The position numbers were made by a program, and so were the translations under genes. This document shows, piece by piece, positions 35,593 through 60,794 of a DNA stretch of 64,000 bases. The notes beneath the pieces are model-generated. The model was given only the letters and a program-made list of their open reading frames with translations, was not told the DNA's origin and ran no database searches. Position 1 is the stretch's first letter. Each line of letters opens with the position of its first letter. Where the stretch lies: contig JACEEZ010026277.1 of NCBI GenBank assembly GCA_016584305.1, positions 158,501 through 222,500 of the forward strand, in the 5' to 3' direction. This DNA is from Chionoecetes opilio (Eukaryota; Arthropoda; Malacostraca; Decapoda; Majidae).

Positions 35593-36722
35593 TCTATAAT
35601 AATATAAGCGAAAGTGTGTGTCTGTCTGTCTGTCTGTGTGTGTGTGTGTGTGGTATAGGTTCCGCCCCCCGTGGCGCAATCACCTCATATGGCACATTTT
35701 TGGAACCGGGTTGACCAGGGGAAGGTCATAAGCCCACTTATGAGATGATTCGATAACTTTTTTTTTTTTTTTTTTTTTTAGCAGCCTATTAGCGATAATT
35801 GTGAAAAAAAGTGGGTTGCGAGAATTGAGGAAACCTTGATGTAGGGTGATGGGTAATGGGTGAGTGAATGGGTGGGGTGATGGGTAATGGGTGTGGGGTG
35901 ATGGGTGAGTGAATGGGTGATGGGTGAGGGAATAGGTGGGGGGTGATGGGTAATGGTAAATATCGTGACTGACGCTATCTATAATAATTAAGCGAAAGTG
36001 TGTCTGTCTGTCTGTCTGTCTGTGTGTGTGTGTGTGTGTCTGGTATAGGTTCCGCCCCCCGTGGCGCAATCACCTCATATGGCACATTTTTGGAACCGGG
36101 TTGACCAGGGGAAGGTTTTAAGCCCAATTATGAGATGATCCGATCACTTTTTTTTTTTTTTTTTTTTTTTTTTTAGCAGCCTATTAGCGATAATTGTGAA
36201 AAAAAAGTGGGTTGCGAGAATTGAGGAAACCTTGATGTAGGGTGATGGGTAATGGGTGAGTGAATGGGTGGGGTGATGGGTAATGGGTGAGTGAATGGGT
36301 GGGGGGTGATGGGTGAGTGAATGGGTGGGGGGTGATGGGTTGGGGGTGATGGGTGATGGGTGAGGGAATAGGTGGGGGGTGATGGGTAGTGGGTGAGTGA
36401 ATGGGTGTGTGGTGATGGGTAATGGGTGAGTGAATGGGTGGGGGGTGATGGGTAATGGGTGAGTGAATGGGTTGGGGGTGATGGGTAATGAGTGAGTGAA
36501 TGGGTGGGGGTAATACATACATTTCTACATCCATGATTTCAGGAAAGTTAGAAGGGGCTATCTGGAGAGTCCGGTGTCCGGAGTCCGGAGTCCAGAGTCC
36601 GGTATCTGGAGTTTTGGTGGGCCCTTGGCCCACCAAACAGGTGATGGGCCGAAGGCCCACCACCAATAGCCCTCCGCAGGAGCTAGCCAAAAAGTCCGCC
36701 CGGAGGGCGGCTTTGCGGCTAG
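35593..36722 (+). mobile_element. Helitron-like element (candidate)
   Basis: The 5' start TCTATAATAATATAAGCGAA with (TCTG)n is repeated at 35978 after about 385 bases. The 3' end has a hairpin CCGCCC-GGA-GGGCGG (36697-36711) eight bases before CTAG (36719-36722) followed by T, the layout of Helitron 3' ends. Inside are two tracts of GGTGATGGGTAATGGGTGAG minisatellite (about 35845-35955 and 36240-36512). No Rep/helicase is present. Confidence 0.55.
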
Positions 36723-37231
36723 TGCTCTAATAAAACTCTACTGTCTGGCATCAGAATCCCCTGTTGCTACATTCAGAGAGGCTAACGTCCATGCTTACTT
36801 ACTTGTTTACTTGTTTCAAGTTTAGAGGGTCATGCCTCACAGTCGTGGTGGTCCACCGCTGCTTGTAGTCTTGGTGTCCCTGTGTAGAAGGTCCACTTGA
36901 TCTACGATTGAGTTGGGGGCTCGACAGCGGGCAGTGTAGCCAGGCACTGGGGGCTCATCTGGTAAGGTCCTGAGGAACCTGTCTAGAGCGGCCTCCACGA
37001 CCTAGCGACATCCATCAGCTGTTCTGCAGAATCCCCGCGAGCTCCGGGTTGTAGAAATAGAGGAAGTTAGGGTAAAACTTTGGAAGAAGTCCTTCACCCC
37101 TATCTTTTTTTTCTTCCCCCTCTAGCCAACAAGCCTGGGGAACTGGCGGGAATACGGGGTTTTTGGGTGGGGGAAGCAAATATAAGTGATTTATGGCTCC
37201 CCAAAAAATCATCAAAGTCACTATATGTAAA
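36723..37231. other. No gene seen
   Basis: Non-repetitive sequence without a convincing reading frame. Confidence 0.5.
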
Positions 37232-37585
37232 AATTAACCTAACCTAACCTAACCTTAACCACAAAGTATACCTAACCTAACCTTAACCACAAAGTATACC
37301 TAACCTAACCTAACCTAATCTTAACCACAAAGTATACCTAACCTAACCTAACCGAACCTAACCTAACTTTAACCACAAAGTATACCTAACCTAACCTAAC
37401 CTAACCTTAACCACAAAGTATACCTAACCTAACCTAACCTTAACCACAAAGTATACCTAACCTAACCTTAACCACAAAGTATACCTAACCTAACCTAACC
37501 ACAAAGTATACCTAACCTTAACCACAAAGTATACCTAACCTTACCTAACCTAACCTTAACCACAAAGTACCTAACCTAACCTAAC
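37232..37585 (+). repeat. (CCTAA)n telomere-like composite repeat
   Basis: Blocks of CCTAACCTAACCTAACC alternate with TTAACCACAAAGTATA about eleven times. CCTAA is the complement of the arthropod telomere unit TTAGG. Confidence 0.9.
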
Positions 37586-38069
37586 TGGACTTAGAATTTT
37601 TTGAGGCACCTCATATTTCATAGCGGCCGTGTGGGTTAACCAAGGCTGAGCGCACGCTGGAACCTTTACAGATGTGAAGTACAATAAGCATACAATACAG
37701 TGCGGTAGTTCATTTCAGTCAAAGCCGGACGGTTGAGTTCCAAAGTATTTCCGAAGTTAGTTAAGCTAAACACCGTGCCCTTTAACTCTCTGAATGTCTG
37801 CCCAGAGTTCTGCTTGCCATAGTGCCCCCCAGGTTCCCCCCCATACACAGCTGTGCCCCCCAGGTGCCCCCCCCATTGATAGATACCCAGCTACGCCACT
37901 GTCAGTCAATAGGAAATATTTACTGAGCACTTCATCTGACTCTTATTGTTAGGGGATAATTGTCACACTAGTTTGGTTTATGCTTGTGTCGCAGGATATC
38001 TTGAGCCCCTCCTCACTCAGACGCAATGTCCTCCCTCATGTAGTACAGAAAATCAAATGATGACTCAAT
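37586..38069. other. No gene seen
   Basis: Includes CCCCCCAGGTGCCCCCCC stretches near 37826-37882, possibly a transposon end (CTACGCCACTGTCAG at 37891). Confidence 0.4.
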
Positions 38070-38855
38070 GTTTCCCCAAGGCAGTGAGGTAACTGTTTCC
38101 CCCGAAGGCAGTGAGGTAACTGTTTCCCCCCAAGGCAGTGAGGTAACTGTTTCCCCCCAAGGCAGTGAGGTAACTGTTTCCCCCAAGGCAGTGAGGTAAC
38201 TGTTTCCCCCCAAGGCAGTGAGGTAAATGTTTCCCCCCAAGGCAGTGAGGTAACTGTTTCCCCCCAAGGCAGTGAGGTAACTGTTTCCCCCCAAGGCAGT
38301 GAGGTAACTGTTTCCCCCCAAGGCAGTGAGGTAACTGTTTCCCCCCAAGGCAGTGAGGTAACTGTTTCCCCCCAAGGCAGTGAGGTAACTGTTTCCCCCA
38401 AGGCAGTGAGGTAACAGTTTCCCCCCAAGGCAGTGAGGTAACTTTCCCCCCAAGGCAGTGAGGTAACTGTTTCCCCCCAAGGCAGTGAGGTAACAGTTTC
38501 CCCCCAAGGCAGTGAGGTAACTTTCCCCCCAAGGCAGTGAGGTAACTGTTTCCCCTAAGGCAGTGAGGTAACTGTTTCCCCCCAAGGCAGTGAGGTAACT
38601 GTTTCCCCCCAAGGCAGTGAGGTAACTGTTTCCCCTAAGGCAGTGAGGTAACTGTTTCCCCTAAGGCAGTGAGGTAAATGTTTCCCCCCCTAAGGCAGTG
38701 AGGTAACTGTTTCCCCCAAGGCAGTGAGGTAACAGTTTCCCCCTAAGGCAGTGAGGTAACTGTTTCCCCTAAGGCAGTGAGGTAACTGTTTCCCCTTAAG
38801 GCAGTGAGGTAAATGTTTCCCCCCCTAAGGCAGTGAGGTAACTGTTTCCCCCCAG
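38070..38855 (+). repeat. 27-base minisatellite
   Basis: About 29 units of AAGGCAGTGAGGTAACTGTT + TCCCCCC with small length changes in the C run. The spurious minus-strand frames (LTALGGNSY-like) come from this array. Confidence 0.95.
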
Positions 38856-39153
38856 ATGCAGGTTGTTGTAGGAATGGAAGAAAAAAATTAAACCAAATTC
38901 ATTATTTTATAAAAGATTCAAGATCTGTTGTAATACTGTCTTGTATTTGTAGGCTGTGCAAATTGTTTGAGGTGTCTGTGATCAACCTGCTTTGCGTTAA
39001 GTGCCACGCCAAGGGTGTGGAAAAAGGCCTTTTGTATGAAAAGTGGAAAAATAGTTGCTTTCCATTTTCTAAAAGTTATGGTAAAGTTGTTTGAAGAAAG
39101 GTGATCTTAGACAACTGCACATATCACGTGTAAGACTTCAGAAATACATCATT

Positions 39154-39366
39154 TTAACCCTTTCACGCCCAGATCTTTCCTTTGCTATAAAAAATTGTCT
39201 GTTGTCAGCCTTAAAATTACGAAAAGTAACTTAATATACCAAATTAGTTAGTGGACAAGGATACTAAACAGGTCATATCTATAAGATATTACTTATATTC
39301 ACTAGAAAATAGTCTAATGGTACCCAAATTACAATGGAAATTACATTCTGGATCTCAAGGGGTTAA
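39154..39366 (+). mobile_element. MITE family A, full length
   Basis: TTAACCCTTTCACGCCCAGA ... CTCAAGGGGTTAA, immediately before the RS-rich stretch. Confidence 0.85.
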
Positions 39367-39377
39367 TCAAAGCCTCA

Positions 39378-39842
39378 TTTTTAGGTCTTCATTGGAGAGG
39401 AGCTTGAGAACAAGATATAGAAGATCAGGTGAAGCATCAAGTGACAGAAGACAGAGTTACCACAATCAGGAAAAAAAAACCCCTGAAACACCCGAGTCCC
39501 TTCAGGTGGAAGATATGGAAGGCACGTCAAGAACCGAAGGGAGGGAATTACCGAGGAGGAAAAATACGTCTCGTTCGTTCAAGGCGACGATGTGGCCGAT
39601 GAGAAAGTGTGGAGAGGTTGAGCAGCGGAGAAAGGACGCACACTGCAGGTAGGAGGTCAAACGGGTCACCAAGGTCAAGGAGTAAGTCAAGAACGAGAAG
39701 GTCGAGGAGTAAGTAAAAATCAAGGAGTAAATCAGAAAGGTCAAAAGATAAATCAAGAGGGTCAAGTAGCAGGTCGAGTAGCAGGTCAGGAAGGTCAAGA
39801 TCTCACAAGTCTGATGGACGTGACCAAATAGCCAGAGAATAA
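39378..39842 (+). pseudogene. RS-rich broken reading frame (SR-protein-like remnant)
   Basis: 39651-39842 is 64 codons in one frame rich in Arg-Ser (SPRSRSKSRTRRSRSK, then KSRSKSERSKDKSRG, SSSRSSSRSGRSRSHKS), broken by one TAA at codon 22 and ending in TAA. Upstream, in another frame, 39378-39480 also reads RS-like (SSLERSLRTRYRRSGEASSD). RS domains are the mark of splicing regulators. No RNA-recognition domain is visible. It may be a decayed retrocopy or exons of an unrecognised gene; the RS pattern could partly reflect the simple AGGTCAA-rich composition. Confidence 0.4.
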
Positions 39843-40162
39843 TTTAGAGAAATCAAATCAGTGAAAAGTTATAATTCACTTCAAAAGAAATATAATGTTG
39901 CAGGATCCGAGGCCCGGTGTTAATGAAGCGTGTGTCATAGTTATGGCAGATCAATATCAAAGCTCTTGAATGTCATAAATCAAGGTCATACACCATATAT
40001 CATAAGTTTGGAATCTCGTCACACTATGTATTGTTTTTTTTTCACATGGTAATTCAATCCATTCATCAACAGCATTCAGTTGTTGACCAGATTTTATGGA
40101 TTTAGGTTTTCTTCCTATGGCAATAACATGTATATGACAGTAACACAGAGTGATGTGGCAAT

Positions 40163-40880
40163 CTTTTTCTTCTACTTTCTGTTTAACGTCAGAGTTTCCC
40201 ATAATTTTTATGATGTTAGATGGCCAATGATACACTTCCAACTATCTCTATCCATTGCCTCAACTTCTTCAATGGCCAATGCTGCCAGATCCTCTTCAGC
40301 ACACTGCCTCCATGTCTTCCTTGGCCTGCCCGGTGGACGGCAACCTGGAACTTCCACTCTAACAGCACTCCCTAATGCCTCACCACCTTCTCTCCTCTTC
40401 AAGTGCCCAAACCACCTCAATCGCCTAACTCTCAGCACTGTACTCAGCTCCTTCAATTCATATTTTCTTGCCACCTCTTCACTGGACACTTCATCTCTCC
40501 ATGTGTCGTATATCTCAACATTCTCGGATCACAACCAACCAACACATCCTCCAACTTCTTCGTCAAAGCCCATGTCTCAGAATCATACAGCAAAACTGAT
40601 CTTATACATGCTTCAAATACTCGTCCTCTGGTTTTCAGTGGAATACTCTTGTTTATCAGCAGTCCCGCTATCTCTCCACTTCATCCATGTGGTTGTTACT
40701 CGTTTTCTTACTGCTCTCTCCACTCCACCCTCGCTATCTAACATGTCACCAAGATAGCAAAACTGTTTCACTTCTTCTATTACATCACCATTCACTTCTA
40801 TAGTTTCTACCTCTTCCTCTTCTGGCGGGCCCCCTCTGTTCTTTCTTCTCATGCACACTGGACAGCAGAAATCCACCACT
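40163..40880 (-). mobile_element. LINE ORF2 C-terminal region
   Basis: Minus-strand frames read FCYLGDMLDSEGG, RKRVTTTWMKWRD and, after a break, VLRVRRLRWFGHLKRREGG and GRPRKTWRQCAEEDL, the zinc-knuckle-side end of a non-LTR reverse transcriptase ORF of a different family from the CR1-like one. Frameshifts and stops make it inactive. Confidence 0.85.
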
Positions 40881-41289
40881 CCATTTAGGTTTCGTAGTCC
40901 CGAACATCTTTTATGGAACCACTTGTCGTGTCTCCGTATCTACATTTATATAATTTTTTTCTCGGTTGATGTACACTTATTGCTCTTATCACCTCTTCTA
41001 GTCACTCCAAGCATATACATCTTTATGGGGACTCTAATTATACTTATTGGTATTTTCCAAACATTATCCTGTCTCAATTTTTCCTCGGGTCCCCTCAAAT
41101 ATCCAACTTCCTTTTCTCTTCTTGATAATAGATCTCTTGTGCCATTTATTTATGAAGTCATTTAATAATTCATATATCATAAAAGTCTCCTTTCATTTCT
41201 CTCTGCAAGTATTGGCAGTTTTGTTTTCATTAGTCATTCCTTGTACCGCAGATCTTACAACTCGGCCACCATTCTTCTTCTTTCTGTTT

Positions 41290-41840
41290 AACGTCAGTTT
41301 TTCACGTAATTTTTTTGAGGTTAGACGGCCGATGATACACTTCTAACTATCTTTATCCATTGCCTCACCACCTTCTCTCCTCTTCACGTGCCCAAACCAC
41401 CTCAATCACCTTACTCTCACCTGGCACTTCCACTCTAACAGCTCTCCCCAATGCCTCACCACCTTCTCTCCTCTTCACGTGCCCAAACCACCTCAATCAC
41501 CTTACTCTCACCTGGCACTTCCACTCTAACAGCTCTCCCCAATGCCTCACCACCTTCTCTCCTCTTCACGTGCCCAAACCACCTCAATCACCTTACTCTC
41601 ACCTGGCACTTCCACTCTTAACAGCTCGCCCCAATGCCTCACCACCTTCTCTCCTCTTCACGTGCCCAAACCACCTCAATCACCTTACTCTCACCTGGCA
41701 CTTCCACTCTAACAGCTCGCCCCAATGCCTCACCACCTTCTCTCCTCTTCACGTGCCCAAACCACCGCAATTGCCTTACTCTCAGCACTGTACTCGGCTC
41801 CTTCAATCCACATTTTCTTGCCACCTCTTCACTGGACACC
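41290..41840 (-). repeat. 91-base tandem array made from LINE coding sequence
   Basis: Four to five units of about 91 bases repeating the stretch that encodes LRWFGHVKRREGGEALG and RAVRVEVPG in the LINE at 40163-40880, bounded by more of the same LINE on both sides. A satellite grown inside a dead retroelement. Confidence 0.88.
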
Positions 41841-42226
41841 GTCTCACCGTGGGATCCCAGTCATAGATTTCAACATTCTCCGCAGCACTGTAGTTGATAT
41901 CATTTGTATTCCTTTTAATTTTCTTACATTTATTTTATGAAGGGAAAATGCTCAGTAAATGACACCAGCTTCAGCTTGTTCACTTTTAATTACAGAATGA
42001 TACAAATTCATCACCTTCATATCTTGACATGCCATTAACAAAGCAATACATGTCATCCTGTCTTCCCTAACTGTTGTTGATCTTTACACAGAGATCTTCT
42101 TTCTTACACAAACAAAAATACAGCCATGACATGTTTACACTCCTAATATGACATCAGGGAAATATCAATCAATTAATCATTGGGGGCATATGCCAGGGGG
42201 TGCATCGCCTCGCCTTCCTGTTAATG
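41841..42226. other. No gene seen
   Basis: AT-rich, non-repetitive. Confidence 0.5.
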
Positions 42227-42434
42227 TTAACCCCTTCACGCCCAGATCTTTCCTTTGCTATAAAAAATTGTATGTTGTCGAGCCATAAAATTACGAAGTG
42301 ACAATATACCAAATTAGTTAGTTGACATGATACTAAACAGGTCATATCAATAAAATATTGCTTATATTCACTAAAAATTGTCTAATGGTACCCAAATTAC
42401 AATGGAAATTACGTTATGGGTCTCAAGGTGGTAA
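42227..42434 (+). mobile_element. MITE family A
   Basis: TTAACCCCTTCACGCCCAGA ... CTCAAGGTGGTAA. TTAATG precedes it and GTAATG follows, so the site duplication may be longer than TTAA or has mutated. Confidence 0.82.
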
Positions 42435-42496
42435 TGTTCCTGGCACCGAAGCCATGGGGACCAACACACAACTCATAGCCATCTCTTGCAGCATTA

Positions 42497-42712
42497 ACTC
42501 TTACATTCATGACCACAGTATTATATCTCACAGTATTAACTCTGACACTCATGACCACAGTATTGACTCTGACACTCATGACCACAGTATTAACTCTTGA
42601 CACTCATGACCACAGTATTAACTCTGACACTCATGATCACAGTATTAACTCTTGACACTCATGACCACAGTATTAACTCTGACACTCATGACCACAGTAT
42701 TAACTCACAGTA
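42497..42712 (+). repeat. 27-base minisatellite
   Basis: About eight units of CACTCATGACCACAGTATTA + ACTCTGA, some missing ATTAACTC. Confidence 0.9.
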
Positions 42713-44394
42713 GCACACAAGACAAACACTACTATGAATTTATTATCCACAGGGAGGAATTGAACCAGCGAGGAGGCATCTATGTGTGCCTTGCCTGAGC
42801 TGAAGGTCAAAAGTAGAGGTCAGGCACCACCACTTGACCTCGCTGGGTGGTGACAGCTACGAGTGGCATTGATCTATCCAGCCAAGTCCTATGACAAGGA
42901 GGTCAGATAAGACGAGCTGTTTGGTAGGCCTGCTTGTGGCTTATAAACAACTTGTCTTGTTTGCCTTATGTCACCGGCCTTGGCCAGACAGATGCATGTG
43001 ACAGCTGCCACCCCCGAGCCAGGTCAGACAGTGAGGTCTGTCTCTATGACCTTCAGGGGGTCAAGCATACATACATGTCCCACACTCCTGTTCGATTGTT
43101 GCCTGTGAATAATAAATAAACACTTGGTAATGTTTGTATAACCACTAATGTACAGTATGATTATGTATCTCTCACAGATCCTGATTTTCTCCCACAATAT
43201 GTCTACATGTACCGTCTCTCTCTCTCTCTCTCTCTCTCTCTTTAGATTTTTCTCAGGCCCACAACATGTCTACATACCCACTAATGTAAGTCTCTCTCAC
43301 CTCACCACAGCCACAGGTGACCACAGTATGTTTGATATACCACAGCCCTTATAATTTCTCCCACACACCCACTAATATACTTACACTCTCTCTCTCTCTG
43401 CAAAGCCTGGTCATTGGTTGCATTAAATGGTGTGTTTTACCAAGACTCAAATATATATACTATGCTTCACAAATACTGTTATTACAACACTTAGATTTAG
43501 ACTTCGTTATTACTGACAGAGATATTTGTAAAACTGTGGTTCAATCATATGTTGTCATATTTAATTGTTATCAATATTATTTGTTGTGTCCTCTGTCATT
43601 GTTACTGCTGCCTGAATATGTATGTAACTTTTCCAAAATAAACCATTGAAATGTATAGTGTTATTTATTTCCACGACTATTTGGGGTGTTTCAAGTTTCA
43701 ACAAGGAGCAAAAAGTGATCACACCTGGTTCCAAATAAATATATTGGTGTTTCTTTTATCTGCATCTAAAACAAGGGACGTCAGTGGTAATATATAAAAC
43801 TTATGACATATATAATTATTTGCGGAATTCTTTTTGCAATAAGTTTTGATTTTTCAAGTTCATAGTAAATTTTTAAATAGCTTTAGTAACTAGTAATTAA
43901 TTTAATCAGAATGAATATGAATTAATGAATAGAATTTAAGTAATGTCAATATAATGCCATATTTTAACAGTGAGGGAAGTTGTATTTTTTCTATAATAAT
44001 CATACCAGTGACCTTCTCCCATACAAGCGGGGTGACACACTAAATAAGTTTCCGAAATATAATGATCTGGAACCAGATTGATATCTCTTCCACTCCTTGC
44101 TGATTATGGCGTGATTTTGCAACAGTACAAAACAACAGAGGCTTTGAGATTTACATAATAATATGAAGTTAAGGAAAACCACTTGAATGAATGAAAATAA
44201 AATACCTTGGTGGCGTATAATAAGAAGCCAGAATCTAAGGTGTCGTAAAACAAATATTTGCTCCATACCTAGAGGGATGTTTTCACCACTTGCACGGCCT
44301 CCACAACCCCTTGAGCAGATTCCTCTTGAAATGTTCGCTTGCAAGGTAATACATTACATATACTTCCCTATATCACTATGAATGATTGATTGAT
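42713..44394. other. No gene seen
   Basis: Contains two short (CT)n runs (43217-43242, 43386-43400) and duplicated CCCACAA(T/C)ATGTCTACAT motifs. 44187-44342 has an open frame of 50 residues (NICSIPRGMFSPLARPPQ) that I cannot place. Confidence 0.5.
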
Positions 44395-44640
44395 TTAAAG
44401 CCAAAAAAGGGAAATGTGCCAGACATCAGAGGCCCTATGGCACTATGGCAAAGCATAAAAAGGGTCAGGGTTATAGAGAAAGAGTGAAACGGTGAGGGAA
44501 GGGAAAGGAACGGAATGTTACAGCAGGAGGGTTATATCAGATGAAGGATGTGTATTTGTTGCAGGAAGGTTAAATTACTCAGGGAGGAGGAGGGGGATTC
44601 CGGGAGAATGTCTGCAAGACAAGGAGGTCGGGAGAGGGAG
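44395..44640 (+). mobile_element. Dispersed element F, longest copy
   Basis: AAGCCAAAAAAGGGAAATGT ... GGAGGTCGGGAGAGGGAGGA; inverse similarity to 14966-15150 and 32207-32350. Confidence 0.6.
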
Positions 44641-44830
44641 GACAAATAAGAATTCACTGCACTGCAAGATATCTCACCATACAGTCAAGTTCAAAGCCTC
44701 TTTCCTTACATATTGAAATTACTATTAGAGAAACATAATTGATTCTGATTACCTATCTTCCGCACTACAAGCCTTTAATTGCACTTTCTTTAAGGATCAA
44801 CATGCTATATATTTTTAATTACTTAATCAC

Positions 44831-45048
44831 TATACTCTGTTTTTTTTTAACGAGGTGAAAAATCCTGACCGTTTAGTTGCTTACTGACTGATATTTGATG
44901 CCCGGAGAAGGAAATACTACACTTCTTCTAAATTTCAGTTGTATTTTATCATAGTTAACCATATTATCAGGTAAACATAGGCATCATTTTAAGCATGAGA
45001 CCTTGAGATAATATGGAATTTTTGCCTCGTAAAAAAAAAAAGACTATA
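44831..45048. mobile_element. MITE family B, full length
   Basis: TATACTCTGTTTTTTTTTAA ... CCTCGTAAAAAAAAAAAGAC + TATA. Confidence 0.85.
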
Positions 45049-45225
45049 ACCCTCACTCCCATGTATAATTCTTTGGCTAGATTCAACCATAACAAAAAGG
45101 AAAATACTTATCAGTCAATCACTTGTTCTTATATGTACTTAAATATATATGTACTTTACATGTACATATATATATATGTACTTATATATACCTATGCATA
45201 TTTACCACATGATTCAAAGACCAAC

Positions 45226-59284
<14,059 letters not shown>

Positions 59285-59450
59285 CCTCAAGGCCTGTATA
59301 AAATGTATCTACTGTATAAAATGTACCTGTATGTATGACTAGCTGTTTAAAAATAATAATAATAATGGTAATAATAATAATAATAATAATGACTTGCTGG
59401 CCATCCTCACTGCCAAGCTGTATAATAATAATAATAATAATAATAATAAT

Positions 59451-59661
59451 TTAACCCCTTCATGCCCAGATCTTTCCTTTGCTATAAAAAATGTCTGTTG
59501 TTAGCCATAAAATTACGAAAAGCAACTTAATATACCAAATAAACTAGTGGACAAGGATACTAAACAGGTCATATCTATAAAATATAGCTTATATTCACTA
59601 AAAATCGTCTAATGGTACCCAAATTACAATGGAAATAACGTTCTGGCTCTCAAGGGGTTAA
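59451..59661 (+). mobile_element. MITE family A, upstream of COG1
   Basis: TTAACCCCTTCATGCCCAGA ... CTCAAGGGGTTAA, about 170 bases upstream of the COG1 start codon. Confidence 0.85.
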
Positions 59662-59735
59662 TTTTCACCCGAAGACAATTTAGCTACAGGAAAAAACAAC
59701 AACATAATATACCGAGGCTACATGAGGAAAGGAAC

Positions 59736-59924
59736 TTAACCCCTTGAGGCCTAGAACGTAATTTCCATTGTAATTTGGGTACCATTAGACAATTATCAGT
59801 GAATGTAAGCAATATTTTATAGATATGACCTATTTAGTATCCTTGTCGACTAACTAATTTGGTATATTCAGCTACTTTTCATGATTTTATGGCTCGACAA
59901 CATACAATTGTGTGAAGGGGGTAA
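59736..59924 (-). mobile_element. MITE family A, reversed, right end decayed
   Basis: TTAACCCCTTGAGGCCTAGA ... GTGAAGGGGGTAA. It forms an inverted pair with 59451-59661, 75 bases apart. Confidence 0.82.
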
Positions 59925-59994
59925 GTAGCTACTAAAGCAAATAAAAGATAATATATACATGTGGGCAATATATGTATAGATTGAAATGCGGGGC

Positions 59995-60312
59995 AGATGG
60001 AATGGAGATACATTGTTATTAATGGAAACGGCGACCCTAGGATTTGGCGATGATAGTTACAGAAAAAAAAAGGCTAAAAATGGACGAGGACTGCGCGGCC
60101 ATTTTCTGAGACACTGACTAGTTTTTCCTTGCCTAAAATTAGTGCTTTTTCATATGGAGGTATATTTTTTTTTTCCGGAAACCCAATAAAAAGTCCGTAT
60201 ATTTCTATTTTCATCACCAAATCCTAAGGTCGCCGTTTTCCATAACAATGTATCTCCATCTGAAAAATCACTAAAACTTAGCCAGGAAATAATAGTCAGT
60301 GTCTCAGAAACC
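59995..60312. repeat. Interleaved inverted repeats (A B A' B')
   Basis: Block A (GGAGATACATTGTTATTAAT...AAACGGCGACCCTAGGATTT, about 60004-60052) and block B (TTTTCTGAGACACTGACTA..., about 60101-60152) are followed by their reverse complements in the order A' (about 60213-60258) then B' (about 60260-60312). Confidence 0.75.
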
Positions 60313-60339
60313 AGGGAAGTGACGGAATTGTACGAAAAC

Positions 60340-60420
60340 AAGTGTACTCCGCCCCGCATTCGCCAGCCCGCCCGCCAGCCGCCGAGTGGTCCGCTCTGCA
60401 CCGCCCTCCAGGGAGGATTA
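60340..60420 (-). promoter_or_regulatory. CpG-rich stretch, possible COG1 promoter
   Basis: CCGCCCCGCATTCGCCAGCC and CGCCCGCCAGCCGCCGAG stand out against AT-rich surroundings, about 1.1 kb upstream of the COG1 ATG. No TATA or initiator could be assigned, so this is only suggestive. Confidence 0.25.
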
Positions 60421-60544
60421 TTACCCGAACCGAATCAAACCTAATCTACTGACGGGGGAGTTCCGCCCCCCTCGACCCCCTGGCGGGATTATTGACCTAA
60501 CCCAGCGGTCGGCAACCTGTGGCTTTTTCAAGAGACCTGTGAGG

Positions 60545-60794
60545 CTCCTGCAACCTACTCAATAAGTGAGGTCAAGTCAATAGGGAGGGTCAAGGTCAAT
60601 AGGTCAATAGTCAGTAAGTCAAAAGGGAGTTTTAATAGGAGGCTAGACAATTTCATAGATGGGAATGAAAGGTGGATAGAGCCAATAGGGAGGGTCAAGT
60701 CAATAGGTTAATAGTCAATAAGGAGTTTTAATAGGAAGCTAGACAATTAGAGGACGCAATGTTCTTGATACCTTATTTAGTCTTACCTAATTTT
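60545..60794 (+). mobile_element. CR1-like fragments leading into a satellite
   Basis: Repeated pieces of the LINE 3' region (GTCAATAGGGAG..., TTTTAATAGGAGGCTAGACA, GGGAATGAAAGGTGGAT) become progressively rearranged. A hAT-like end (CAGCGGTCGGCAACCTGTGG) is at 60503. Confidence 0.7.

Noticed and set aside
36144..36690. His/Pro/Thr-rich minus-strand frames
   Set aside because: Translation of the GGTGATGGGTAAT minisatellite in the Helitron candidate.
38013..38612. 199-residue repetitive frame (LTALGGNSY)
   Set aside because: Translation of a 27-base minisatellite; present in three frames at once.
38070..38855. CRISPR-like regular array
   Set aside because: Units are contiguous with no unique spacers and the DNA is animal nuclear; the same holds for 21444-21895 and 31048-31465.
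38953..39094. Possible exon after TATTTGTAG (LCKLFEVSVINLLCVKCHAK)
   Set aside because: Open for 47 codons with an acceptor-like start, but no similarity I recognise and no phase partner.
44187..44381. Possible exon NICSIPRGMFSPLARPPQPL
   Set aside because: No clear acceptor, no neighbours in phase, no recognised family.
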